DNA of 57,397 nucleotides, from assembly GCA_903855945.1 (NCBI GenBank), contig CAIOAK010000099.1:1-57397 (forward strand). The letters are read 5' to 3'. Made by a program: the position numbers and the translations under genes. Each line of letters starts with the position of its first letter. Position 1 is the first letter of the stretch. Source of the stretch: an uncultured Anaeromyxobacter sp. (lineage in GTDB: Bacteria > Myxococcota > Myxococcia > Myxococcales > Anaeromyxobacteraceae). This document shows positions 31,580 through 40,228 of this stretch, one piece after another. The notes beneath the pieces are model-generated. The model searched no databases. It was not told where the DNA came from and was given only the letters and a program-made list of their open reading frames with translations.

Positions 31580-34501
31580 ATGGTTCCAGCCGTCCTGGTA
31601 GCGGTCGCGCAGTGCCTGCTCCTCGCCCAGGGGCAGGTCGTCGAGCCCCCGCGCCCCGACGACCGCATCGGCGTATCCCTTCCGCCCCGGATCCGGGTTG
31701 CGCCGAAGGACCTCCCGATCGAGCTCCGCTCCCTCGACGTCCGCGTTCGCATCGACGGCCTCCAGGCCATCACCACGGAGACCCTGACCTTCTTCAACCC
31801 GAACCCGCGCGTGCTCGAGGGTGAGCTCCTCTTCCCGCTCCCCGACGGGGCCACGGTGTCGGGCTACGGGATCGACGTCGAGGGCACGGTGGTGGACGCC
31901 ACGGTCGTGGAGTCGCAGCGGGCCCGCGTCGCCTTCGAGACCGAGGTTCGCAAGGGGGCCGATCCCGGCCTCGTCGAGCAGGTCCGGGGGAATGTCTACC
32001 GGACCCGGGTCTACCCCATCCCGGCCCGCGGCACCCGCACCGTCCGCCTGCGCTGGGTCTCCGCCCTCGCCACCCGGGGGCTGGAGGCCGCCTACCACCT
32101 GCCCCTGCCCTACGAGAAGGGGGCGCCCGAAGGTTCACTGCGAGTAGAAGTGGCGAAGGGGCTCGCCAGGCCGGAGGTGAAGGGCGGCTTCGGGACGGCC
32201 GTCCTCTCCGAGTGGGAGGATCTCTGGGTCGCCGAGACCCGCTTCCCGGCCGCGACGGTGGGGAGCGATCTCCTCGTCCGGCTCCCGAAGCTCCCCGCCG
32301 GGATCGTGGCCGTCGAGCCGGCACCGGATGGGACGGGCTGGTTCCTCCTGAGCGGCCTGGTCCCGGAAGCCCCGCGGAAGGCGAGCGCCCCTCCGGCCCG
32401 GCTGGCCGTCGCCTGGGACGCTTCGGGCAGCCGTCGCAAGGAGCAGACGGACCGTGAACTGGCCTTCCTGGAGCGGCTGCTGGCGGGATGGAAGAAGACG
32501 GTCGTGGACCTCGTGGTCTTCCGCGACCGGGCCGAGCCGGTGCGAAGCTACCCGCCGCACGCCCACGCGCAGCTCCTCGCCGACCTGCGGTCGAGCCCGC
32601 CGGACGGTGGGACCACGCTCGCGGCGATCGACTTCTCGACGGCGCCCGTTCCGGGGGACGAGATGTGGCTCCTCCTCTCCGACGGCATCGCCACGCTCGA
32701 CGAGCGCATGCCCGGACTCGGCGCGATCCCGGTCTGGACGGCCTCGGGCGCCAGCCTCTCCGACCGGAGACGCCTTCGCCACGTCGGCACCTCGACCGGG
32801 GCCGGCTTCCTCGATCTCGTGACGCTCGACCCGGCCGATGCCGCGACCGACCTCACCAGCCCTCGTCCGAGGCTCGCCCGCGCCGCGGGGAAGGCGGGGT
32901 CGGTGGTGGACGTCCAGGTCGGGAGCGGCTCCGACCGGGGTCGCTACGTCGTCACCGGGCGCCTCCTCGGAAAGGAGGGGGAGGTGACGCTCGTCTTCGT
33001 GCAGGGCGCACGAACCCTGGAGAAGCGCACGGTTCGCGTCCCCCAGGCACGTGCCGCGCGCCCCGCCGCAGCCCCGGGTCCGGTGGCCATCGGCTGGGCC
33101 CAGGCGCGTGCGGAGGAGCTCGCCGCCGTATCGGCCGACGGATCCCCCGAGCTCGTCGAGCTGGGGCGGCGCTACGGCCTCGTCACCGCCGGAACGTCCC
33201 TCCTCGTGCTCGAGACCCTCGCGCAGCACCTCGAGCATGGCGTGGAGCCGGCGCCGGATCGCCCGGCGTTGCGCGCCCAGTACCTCGCCGCCGTGGGCGC
33301 GCGTTCGGTGGACGAGAAGGGGAAGCAGAAGGGCGCCATGGAAGGGCTCGTGAAGCGGTGGCAGGAGCGGGTGGACTGGTGGGGGAAGGACTTCACGGTC
33401 CCTCCCGGCTGGCGCTTCAAGGAGCCGCGCGAGGCGCTCGACAGCGGCGGCATCGTGGCCCGCTCCACGGAGCGCATGGCAGCCCCGAGAACGTCGTCGG
33501 CGATGGGGGCCCGGGACGGTGCGCCCCCGCCCCCCGCCGCACCCGGTGTCGCGGATGCCACCATCGTCGTCGCTCCCTGGAACCCGCAGACGCCGTGGCT
33601 CGCGCCCCTTCGCGCGGCTCCCCGGGGGGAGGCCTATGCCGCCTACCTGGCCCAGCGTGCGACCTACGCGAGCCCGGCCTTCTACCTGGACTGCGCCGAG
33701 TTCCTCCTCCGGAACGGGGAGCGCGAGCTCGGGCTCCGGGTCCTCGGGAACCTCGCCGAGCTTCGCCTCGACGATCCCGCGCTCCTGCGCGTGCTCGCCT
33801 GGCGCCTCTCCCAGGCCGGGGCCCTCGACGAGGCGATCGTGATCCTGGAGCAGGTGCGTCGCCTCCGTCCGGAGGAGCCCCACTCGCGTCGCGACCTCGC
33901 CCTCGTCCTCTCGGACCGGGCGGAGAAGCTCGGCCGCCCCGCCGACGCCGGGCGCGCGGTCGCCCTCCTGTGGGAGGTCGCCCAGCAGCCGGGAACCCGC
34001 TTCCCCGACCTCGACCTGATCGCGCTCCTCGAGCTGAACCGCATCCTCGCGATCGCCGAGCGGCGCGGCTGGCGCGACGTGGCCGCCGCACCGGAGATCG
34101 ACGCCCGCCTGAAGAAGCTCCTCGACCTGGATCTTCGCGTGTCGCTCACCTGGGACGCCGACATGACCGACGTCGATCTGCACGTGGTGGAGCCGACCGA
34201 CGAGCGGGCCTTCTACGGGCACCCCTCCACCCACATCGGCGGCCGGGTGACGAGGGACGTCACGACGGGCTACGGACCCGAGGACTACATGATCCACCGC
34301 GCGCTTCCCGGCAAGTATGCGATCCAGGTGCACTACTACGGTTCCAGGCAGCAGAAGGTGGTGGGGCCGGCCACGATCACGGCGACCATCTTCACGAACT
34401 TCGGGCGACCCAACGAGCGGCGGGAGGTGATGACCGTCCGCCTCGACGCACCCCGGGACATGGCGCCGGTGGGCGTCGTCACGATCGGAGGCAGCCCATG
34501 A
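31580..34501 (+). CDS. VIT-domain protein with C-terminal DUF2135, exported
   Basis: The 973-residue protein has a signal peptide (MVPAVLVAVAQCLLLAQGQ). A VIT (vault/inter-alpha-trypsin) domain follows (about 50-190), with LRSLDVRVRIDGLQAITTET, FPLPDGATVSGYG and GNVYRTRVYPIP. A vWA-like middle (about 250-420) starts AVAWDASGSRRKEQ, where the MIDAS DxSxS appears as DASGS. A helical region and a DUF2135 domain at the C-terminus (VSLTWDADMTDVDLHVVEP) complete it. I prefer the ATG at 31580 because it begins the signal peptide; an in-frame ATG at 31535 directly follows the preceding stop. It is translationally coupled to msrA. A surface adhesion or envelope-stress role is possible. Confidence 0.8.
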   Translation: MVPAVLVAVAQCLLLAQGQVVEPPRPDDRIGVSLPPRIRVAPKDLPIELRSLDVRVRIDGLQAITTETLTFFNPNPRVLEGELLFPLPDGATVSGYGIDVEGTVVDATVVESQRARVAFETEVRKGADPGLVEQVRGNVYRTRVYPIPARGTRTVRLRWVSALATRGLEAAYHLPLPYEKGAPEGSLRVEVAKGLARPEVKGGFGTAVLSEWEDLWVAETRFPAATVGSDLLVRLPKLPAGIVAVEPAPDGTGWFLLSGLVPEAPRKASAPPARLAVAWDASGSRRKEQTDRELAFLERLLAGWKKTVVDLVVFRDRAEPVRSYPPHAHAQLLADLRSSPPDGGTTLAAIDFSTAPVPGDEMWLLLSDGIATLDERMPGLGAIPVWTASGASLSDRRRLRHVGTSTGAGFLDLVTLDPADAATDLTSPRPRLARAAGKAGSVVDVQVGSGSDRGRYVVTGRLLGKEGEVTLVFVQGARTLEKRTVRVPQARAARPAAAPGPVAIGWAQARAEELAAVSADGSPELVELGRRYGLVTAGTSLLVLETLAQHLEHGVEPAPDRPALRAQYLAAVGARSVDEKGKQKGAMEGLVKRWQERVDWWGKDFTVPPGWRFKEPREALDSGGIVARSTERMAAPRTSSAMGARDGAPPPPAAPGVADATIVVAPWNPQTPWLAPLRAAPRGEAYAAYLAQRATYASPAFYLDCAEFLLRNGERELGLRVLGNLAELRLDDPALLRVLAWRLSQAGALDEAIVILEQVRRLRPEEPHSRRDLALVLSDRAEKLGRPADAGRAVALLWEVAQQPGTRFPDLDLIALLELNRILAIAERRGWRDVAAAPEIDARLKKLLDLDLRVSLTWDADMTDVDLHVVEPTDERAFYGHPSTHIGGRVTRDVTTGYGPEDYMIHRALPGKYAIQVHYYGSRQQKVVGPATITATIFTNFGRPNERREVMTVRLDAPRDMAPVGVVTIGGSP

Positions 34502-34995
34502 GCACGCGCGAGGTGGCCGTCCTGGCCGGTGGTTGCTTCTGGGGCATGCAGGACCTCCTCCGGAAGATCCCGGGAGTCCTCGAGACGCAGGCCGGCTACA
34601 CCGGAGGCTGGCTCGAGAACCCGCACTACGACGACACCCACGACTCGAAGTCGGGCCATGCCGAGGCGGTGCGCCTGGTGTTCGACCCGAGCGTGCTCTC
34701 CTACGAGGACCTGCTCGAGAAATGGTTCTTCCGGATGCACGACCCGACCACGGCGAACCGGCAGGGGAACGACGTCGGGACCCAGTACCGGAGCGCCATC
34801 TTCCACGGGAGCGAGGCGCAGCGGCTCACGGCGGAGGCGGTGAAGACGCGCGTGCAGGCGTCCGGCCGCTGGAAGGGGAAGATCGTCACCGAGATCGTCC
34901 CGGCGTCCACCTGGTACCCGGCCGAGGACTACCACCAGGACTATCTGCAGAGGCAGCCAGGCGGCTACACCTGCCACTTCCTCCGGAGCTGGTGA
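34498..34995 (+). CDS. msrA: Peptide-methionine (S)-S-oxide reductase MsrA
   Basis: The 165-residue protein has the catalytic GGCFWGMQD with C13. The substrate-pocket and signature segments GYTGG, SGHAEAV, HDPTTANRQGNDVGTQYRS and AEDYHQDYL follow. It reduces the S-epimer of methionine sulfoxide in proteins. There is no signal peptide, so it is cytoplasmic as annotated. The ATG overlaps the stop of the VIT gene. Near its C-terminus GGYTCHFLRSW carries a Cys that could act in resolving. Confidence 0.95.
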   Translation: MSTREVAVLAGGCFWGMQDLLRKIPGVLETQAGYTGGWLENPHYDDTHDSKSGHAEAVRLVFDPSVLSYEDLLEKWFFRMHDPTTANRQGNDVGTQYRSAIFHGSEAQRLTAEAVKTRVQASGRWKGKIVTEIVPASTWYPAEDYHQDYLQRQPGGYTCHFLRSW

Positions 34996-35009
34996 GTTCG
35001 GGCGCGGAG

Positions 35010-35726
35010 CTACGCCGCTTCCAGGAGGAGCATCGCCTCCGCGGAGTGGTGGCCGCGCCAGACCCACTGCCACCGCCAGCCCGCGGCCTCGAGGAGCCCC
35101 GTGATGGCCTCCCGGTCGGCCGGGTGGTCGAGCGTCGAGAGGTGCTCGACCACCTGCTCCCGCTCCTCCGGGTCGAGCGCGGTCCACGTCTCCCGGACGC
35201 GGCGGCTGTACCGGGCGACGTAGCTCGCGAGCGACTCGGCCGGCTCCCGGAAGAGGTCGTTCCACAGGAACGGCGCACCCCGGGTGCTCCGCCGTCGCGC
35301 GGCGCGGAAGAACTGCTCCTTCTCGTCGTCGTGCAGGTGGTGCACGGCGAAGGAGGAGAGGAGGAGGTCGGCGGGCCGGCCGTCGTCGTCCGGAACCTTG
35401 CCCTCGGCCCAGGCGAGCAGGTCGCCCACCACGAATCGCCGGGGGTAGGGGGCTCCCTCGAGCGATCGCTCGGCGAGGGGCAGCACGTTGGCGGCGATGT
35501 CGATGCCCTCGTAGCTCGAGAGGGGAAGGTGGCGGAGCGTCGGCCCGAGCAGCGCCAGGTCGCCGCAGCCGAGGTCCACGGTGCGGGGCGGGGGAGCCCC
35601 GGTCTCGTGCGCACCGACGCGCTCGCGGAGGAGGTGCGCGGCCACTGCGGTCGCCGCCCGGTGCTCCATGTAATCGTGATCCACGATGCTGCGGTAGGTG
35701 GCCCAGTGACGGTCGAACAGATCCAC
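35010..35726 (-). CDS. Class I SAM-dependent methyltransferase
   Basis: The 238-residue protein has a Rossmann methyltransferase fold with motif I VDLGCGDLALL (about 50-60), GIDIAANVLPLAE as motif II, and LLLSSFAVHHLHDDEK as motif IV. The GTG start is chosen because it begins MDLFDRHWATYRSI ahead of the fold. The substrate is unknown. It is the last gene of the CheB-CheR/DUF2147/TesB operon, 19 nt after the thioesterase, and convergent with msrA. Confidence 0.85.
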   Translation of the reverse strand: MDLFDRHWATYRSIVDHDYMEHRAATAVAAHLLRERVGAHETGAPPPRTVDLGCGDLALLGPTLRHLPLSSYEGIDIAANVLPLAERSLEGAPYPRRFVVGDLLAWAEGKVPDDDGRPADLLLSSFAVHHLHDDEKEQFFRAARRRSTRGAPFLWNDLFREPAESLASYVARYSRRVRETWTALDPEEREQVVEHLSTLDHPADREAITGLLEAAGWRWQWVWRGHHSAEAMLLLEAA

Positions 35727-35745
35727 GACGACCCTCCGGTGAGGT

Positions 35746-36630
35746 TCACTGCGGTGCGGCGGGCGGCTTCACCTCGCGCATGAGCCCTTCCTGGGCGACG
35801 CTCGCGACGAGGCGCCCCGCGCGGTCGTAGACGACGCCGCGCGCCAGGCCGCGCGCTCCCTGGGCCGAGGGCGAGTCCATCACGTAGAGGAGCCAGTCGT
35901 CGACGCGCGCGTCGCGGTGGAACCAGATGGCGTGGTCGATCGAGGCGACCACCATCGACGGCTGGTACCAGCTCCTGCCGTGAGGCCGGAGGGCCGTCCC
36001 GACGAGCTGGTAGTCCGATGCGTAGGCGAGGATGCACCGGTGGAGTTGCGGGTCGTCGGGCATGCGGTCGATGGCCCGGAACCAGGTGGCCTGCCGGGGC
36101 TCGCAGGTGGAGGCGAGGAGCGGGTTTCGCGGCTCGACCGGACGGAACTCGATCGCGCTCGTCGCACGCAGCGCCGCCGCGGTCTTCGGGGGCACGGGGC
36201 CCGCCTCGGAGATCCAGCGCTCGTAGAGCACGGACGCGGGGACGAGCGTCTCGGGAAGCGGGACGTCGGGCATGGACGAGGCGTGCTCCAGTCCCGGCTC
36301 GGGGACCTGGAACGAGGCGATCATGGAGAGGATGGGGCGGCCGTGCTGGATGGCCTGGACGCGCCGGGCGGAGAAGCTCCGCCCGTCCCGCACCCGCTCC
36401 ACCTGGTAGACGATCGGGGCCTCGACGTCGCCCGGCAGGAGGAAGTAGGCGTGGAGGGAATGGGGCACCCGCCCCTCGATGGTCCGCTCGGCCGCGACCA
36501 GCGCCTGCCCGATCACCTGCCCCCCGAACACCCGGGGACCCCACATGTCCTTCGACTGCCCGCGAAAAAGGTTCACCTCGAGTGGTTCGAGGTCGAGCTG
36601 TCGGATCAGCGCCTGAAGCGTCTCGTTCAA
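35746..36630 (-). CDS. tesB: Acyl-CoA thioesterase II (TesB family)
   Basis: The 294-residue double hot-dog protein has LEPLEVNLFRGQSK at the start, RVFGGQVIGQALVAA, LHAYFLLPGD and, near the C-terminus, SIDHAIWFHRDARVDDWLLY containing the catalytic-Asp region. It hydrolyses acyl-CoA to free acid and CoA. The start is a TTG at 36628-36630 in a TTGA overlap with the upstream stop, and the sequence from LNETLQALIRQ matches the usual N-terminus. Longer in-frame starts would add non-homologous residues. Confidence 0.9.
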   Translation of the reverse strand: MNETLQALIRQLDLEPLEVNLFRGQSKDMWGPRVFGGQVIGQALVAAERTIEGRVPHSLHAYFLLPGDVEAPIVYQVERVRDGRSFSARRVQAIQHGRPILSMIASFQVPEPGLEHASSMPDVPLPETLVPASVLYERWISEAGPVPPKTAAALRATSAIEFRPVEPRNPLLASTCEPRQATWFRAIDRMPDDPQLHRCILAYASDYQLVGTALRPHGRSWYQPSMVVASIDHAIWFHRDARVDDWLLYVMDSPSAQGARGLARGVVYDRAGRLVASVAQEGLMREVKPPAAPQ

Positions 36631-37034
36631 GCCCGGGTCCAGCCGATCTTCTTGGAGAAGAACCCCTTGCCCGCGGTCAGGACGAAGCCGTCGCTGGAGA
36701 GCCGGATCACCGCGGGTACGAACTCCCCCTTCTTCACGGCGTAGACCTCGCCGGTCCACTCGGACCGCGCGGCGTCGAAGACCAGCCCGCGGAACATCTG
36801 CTGTCCGGCGAGGGAGGGCTTCTCCGGGCTCTCGACGATGCTGCCCGCGTACCCGGTCTGGCTCCGCGTGATGGCGACGACGACGTTGTCCTCGGCCGGC
36901 TTCCAGCGCCCGACGATCCCGTCGCCGGGCAGCTTCGTCTCGGCGGCCTGGGGGGACGGGGCGATCGTGTCGGCCGCGGTGGCGTTCACGGGGAGGACGG
37001 AAAGGGCGGCGATCAGGAACATGGGCATTCGCAT
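36627..37034 (-). CDS. DUF2147 family exported protein
   Basis: The 135-residue protein has a signal peptide (ending NATAA). The domain has IVGRWKPAEDNVVVAI, GYAGSIVES, FRGLVFD, WTGEVYAVKKGEFVPAVI and LSSDGFVLTAGKGFFSKKIGW. These are the lipocalin-like motifs of DUF2147. Several in-frame ATGs start the signal; I used the first, at 37034. It is translationally coupled to tesB (TTGA overlap) and starts 8 nt after the CheB-CheR gene. The function is unknown. Confidence 0.78.
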   Translation of the reverse strand: MRMPMFLIAALSVLPVNATAADTIAPSPQAAETKLPGDGIVGRWKPAEDNVVVAITRSQTGYAGSIVESPEKPSLAGQQMFRGLVFDAARSEWTGEVYAVKKGEFVPAVIRLSSDGFVLTAGKGFFSKKIGWTRA

Positions 37035-37042
37035 GCGTGTCC

Positions 37043-40000
37043 CTATAGCGCCGGAGTCCCTCCCGGGCCTGCGTTTTCCATGGCCAGAAGGATCATCGCG
37101 CCCGTTCCCGCCGTACCCAGGATGCGTCGCGCGTTGAGCACCAGCCGAAGAGGTCCGACGCCGGCGAAGTCGTGCGTCACGACGAAATCGTCGAACGACC
37201 GGTCGGCGGTCGCGACCGCCTCGAGCATGCCGCGGAGGGCGGGGATGCTCCACTGTCCGTCGCCGATGTCGAAGATCGACCGACCCACGGTCTCCTCCGG
37301 CTTCACGTGGAACTGGCGGTAGAAGGCACGGCTCGCGGAGGAGACCCTCAGCCTGGCATCCAGGACGACGAGCGGCTCGCGCACCGCGTCCACGATGCTC
37401 TGGGCGACCCGGCGCGCTTCCTCGACGGCCGCCTCGGCCGCCACCCGGAGCGTGATGTCCGTGAAGGTCATCACCACGCCGTCGATGACGTTGTCCACCG
37501 TGCGGTACGGCTGGATGCGGGCCAGGTAGGTGCCTCCCGAGGCCAGGGGTACGTCCTGCTCCCGGGGAACGAGGGAGTCGAGCACGGCCCTGGCGGCGGC
37601 GAGGAGCCCGTCCCCTCCCGGCTCCCCCTTGATGTCGGCGAGTGGCCGGCCCACGTCGGTGGCGACGAGCCGGAACACCTTGGTCGCCTCGCGGGTGAAG
37701 CGCCGGATGGCGAGCCTTGCGTCGAGGAAGATCACCCCGCCCGAGACGTTGTCGAGCAGGTTCCGCATGTCGTTCTGCATGCCGGCGAGCAGGTCGATCT
37801 TGGTCTGGAGCTCGGCGTTCACGGTCACGAGCTCCTCGTTGACCGATTGCAGCTCCTCCTTGGAGGTCTCGAGCTCCTCGTTGGTGGACTGGAGCTCCTC
37901 GTTGGTGGACTGGAGCTCCTCGTTCATCGACTTCAGTTCCTCGGTGGAGGCCTGCTGCTCCTCGACCGTGGTCCGGAGGAGCTCCTTCGTGTAGGAGAGA
38001 GCCTCCTCCATCTCCTTGTCCTTGAGTCGTTCCGTGGAGCGAACCGACTTCCTCCCGGCTTCCGCCCGCCGCGAGGTCCCGCGCGGCTGTTCCTGGAAGC
38101 TCACCAGGAGGAGCCCGTCTCCACCGCTCTGCGGCCCGAGCGGGTGCACGGTGAGCAGGAGCGGGTGGCCGGCGCCCCCGACCTTGGCAGGCACCTCCCG
38201 GCGTATCGAGGGCGCCCCCTTCCGGACGGCGCCGTGAAGGGCGGTCCGGAGCTCCACCTCCAGCGCCCCGCGCGCCATGTCGATGACGTTCAGGGTGGCC
38301 TTCCCTGGCGCAGGACGCAGGTAACGGCCCGTGTCGCCGTGCACGTAGACGATGTTGCCCGACAGGTCGGTCACCACCGAGGCCGGGGCGAAGGTCTGCA
38401 TGAGCGCCCGGGCGGTCATCTCGGCGACGTTGCCCTCCCGGGCCTTCCGCTGCGAGCCGGCCAGGTGTGCCGGCTCGGAAGCGTCCGACCTCGGACGGAT
38501 GCTTCCGGAGACGGGCCGCGTCGAGGTCGCCGACGGAACGACCGCGAAGAGCCTCCACTTCCGGCTGATCGGCCTGAAGAGGTCCACGGGGTGGCCCAGG
38601 CTCTCGGACGGCGACAGGAACAGCACGCCGCCCGGCCGGAGCGCGTAGTGGAAGGTCTCGATGAGCCGTTCCTGGGCCTCCGGCTCCAGGTAGATCATGA
38701 GGTTCCGGCAGGAGAGGAGGTCGAGCCGGGTGAAGGGCGGGTCCTTGATGACGTCCTGGACCGCGAACACCACCATCTCCCGGATCTCCTTCTTCACCCG
38801 GTAGCCGGCCTCGTCCTTGATGAAGAACCGTCGGAGCCGCTCCGGCGTGACGTCCTGGGCGATGTTGGTCGTGTACACCCCGGTCCGGGCCATCGTGATG
38901 GCGTCCTCGTCGAGGTCGGTGGCGTAGAGCTGGACCTTGAACTCGACGTGCACCTCGTCCATCAGCTCGCGAAGCAGGATGGCGATGGAGTAGGCCTCCT
39001 CTCCGGAGGCGCAACCGGCCACCCAGGCCCGGAACACCCATCCTTCGGGCTTCCCGGAGATGGCCGTGGGGAGGATCTCCTTCCGGAGCACCTCGAAGGC
39101 GTCGGGATCGCGGAAGAAGCTCGTCACGTTGATGAGCAACTCCTTGAAGAGGAGCTGCACCTCGCCCGGGTGCTCCCGGAGGTACCGGGCGTAGGCCTCG
39201 GGCGTCTCGATGTCGTGCTGCACCATCCGCCGCTCGATGCGGCGAATCAGGGTGCTCTTCTTGTACAGGGAGAAGTCGTGGCCGGTCCGCGTTCGAAGCG
39301 CCGCCAGGATCTGCCCCAGGCCCCGGGCGATCGCGGGCGCGGAAGGAGAGCCGAAGCGGATGCCGGGCGCCCGCGAGAGGATTCGCATCGCCTCGGCCAT
39401 CTTCTCGACCGGCAGGACGTGGGCGGCGTAGCCCGTGCGGATCGCAGCGGCCGGCATGCCGTCGTACTTCGCCGTCGTCGGGTCCTGCGCGAAGGTGAGC
39501 CCCCCGACACCCTGGATGGCGCGCAGTCCCAGGCTGCCGTCCGAGCCCGTTCCGGACAGCACCACGCCGATGGCCTGGTCCCCCTGATCCTCCGCCAGGG
39601 AGCGGAAGAAGGCGTCGATCGGAAGGCGCTGACCCCGCGGCGCATCCGGAGCGGACAGATGGAGCTTCCCGTGGAAGATGGACAGATCCTTGTTCGGGGG
39701 GATGACGTAGATGCAGTTCGGTTTCACGGAGAGTTGATCGGTCACCTCGACCACCGGCAAGGCCGTGGTTCGCTGCACGATCTCGGTGAGGATGCTCTCG
39801 TGGCTCGGATCGAGGTGCGAGACGAGCACGAACGCCATCCCGGTGTTGGTCGGGACGCTCCGGAAGAACTCCTCGAACGCCTCCAGGCCCCCGGCGGAGG
39901 CCCCGAGACCGACGACGGGAAAGCCGGCCGCCGCAGTTTCCCTGGGCGCCGCCAGCTCGGTCGCCTTCTTCGCGACCTTCTTCAGGGTCTTCGGGGGGGC

Positions 40001-40048
40001 CTTCTTGGGGGTCTTCCGGGAGGAACCGCCGGCTCGCTTGGCGCGCAT
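37043..40048 (-). CDS. CheB methylesterase-CheR methyltransferase-PAS fusion protein
   Basis: The 1001-residue protein begins with a basic tail. The CheB methylesterase domain has GASAGGLEAFEE, HLDPSHES and GTGSDGSLGL. The CheR domain has NVTSFFRDPDAF, WVAGCASGEEAYS and LLSCRNLMIYL. A heptad coiled coil (repeats of MNEELQSTNEEL type, DNA near 37870-37930) and two PAS-like domains (GGVIFLDARLAIRRF; PLVVLDARLRVSSASRAF) complete it. No histidine kinase domain follows and no receptor gene is adjacent. It probably handles a methylation-based sensory input. The ATG at 40048 is preceded by C8 rather than a purine-rich site; GTG at 40066 is an alternative. Confidence 0.88.
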   Translation of the reverse strand: MRAKRAGGSSRKTPKKAPPKTLKKVAKKATELAAPRETAAAGFPVVGLGASAGGLEAFEEFFRSVPTNTGMAFVLVSHLDPSHESILTEIVQRTTALPVVEVTDQLSVKPNCIYVIPPNKDLSIFHGKLHLSAPDAPRGQRLPIDAFFRSLAEDQGDQAIGVVLSGTGSDGSLGLRAIQGVGGLTFAQDPTTAKYDGMPAAAIRTGYAAHVLPVEKMAEAMRILSRAPGIRFGSPSAPAIARGLGQILAALRTRTGHDFSLYKKSTLIRRIERRMVQHDIETPEAYARYLREHPGEVQLLFKELLINVTSFFRDPDAFEVLRKEILPTAISGKPEGWVFRAWVAGCASGEEAYSIAILLRELMDEVHVEFKVQLYATDLDEDAITMARTGVYTTNIAQDVTPERLRRFFIKDEAGYRVKKEIREMVVFAVQDVIKDPPFTRLDLLSCRNLMIYLEPEAQERLIETFHYALRPGGVLFLSPSESLGHPVDLFRPISRKWRLFAVVPSATSTRPVSGSIRPRSDASEPAHLAGSQRKAREGNVAEMTARALMQTFAPASVVTDLSGNIVYVHGDTGRYLRPAPGKATLNVIDMARGALEVELRTALHGAVRKGAPSIRREVPAKVGGAGHPLLLTVHPLGPQSGGDGLLLVSFQEQPRGTSRRAEAGRKSVRSTERLKDKEMEEALSYTKELLRTTVEEQQASTEELKSMNEELQSTNEELQSTNEELETSKEELQSVNEELVTVNAELQTKIDLLAGMQNDMRNLLDNVSGGVIFLDARLAIRRFTREATKVFRLVATDVGRPLADIKGEPGGDGLLAAARAVLDSLVPREQDVPLASGGTYLARIQPYRTVDNVIDGVVMTFTDITLRVAAEAAVEEARRVAQSIVDAVREPLVVLDARLRVSSASRAFYRQFHVKPEETVGRSIFDIGDGQWSIPALRGMLEAVATADRSFDDFVVTHDFAGVGPLRLVLNARRILGTAGTGAMILLAMENAGPGGTPAL

Positions 40049-40228
40049 GGGGGGGGATGGTCGCACGTTCGAGGTGCGGGCAGGTAGGGCCGGCGCCCCG
40101 GGCTGCTAAGAAAGGAACAGGGAAGCCGGTCTCCGGGGGCTCGCCATGTCCCCGTCGCTGCCCCGCTCGGCGGCATCCGTGCCCCGGATTGGCTGGCAGT
40201 CCAGTCCCTCCGGGCGTAGCCTCGGGGC
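40049..40228. promoter_or_regulatory. Divergent intergenic region between CheB-CheR and phosphofructokinase
   Basis: About 180 nt separates the two starts. It contains the G8 tract read from the plus strand next to the CheB-CheR start, a GC-rich dyad-like stretch and TTGGCT near 40190 facing the phosphofructokinase gene, without a convincing -10. It must hold both promoters, but I cannot place them. Confidence 0.3.

Noticed and set aside
34498-34995. Selenoprotein MsrA
   Set aside because: The catalytic codon for residue 13 is a Cys codon, and no in-frame TGA is present before the stop.
37870-37930. Short tandem DNA repeats in the CheB-CheR gene as a CRISPR-like array
   Set aside because: They are in-frame heptad coding repeats (NEELQST type) of a coiled coil, not spacer-separated repeats.
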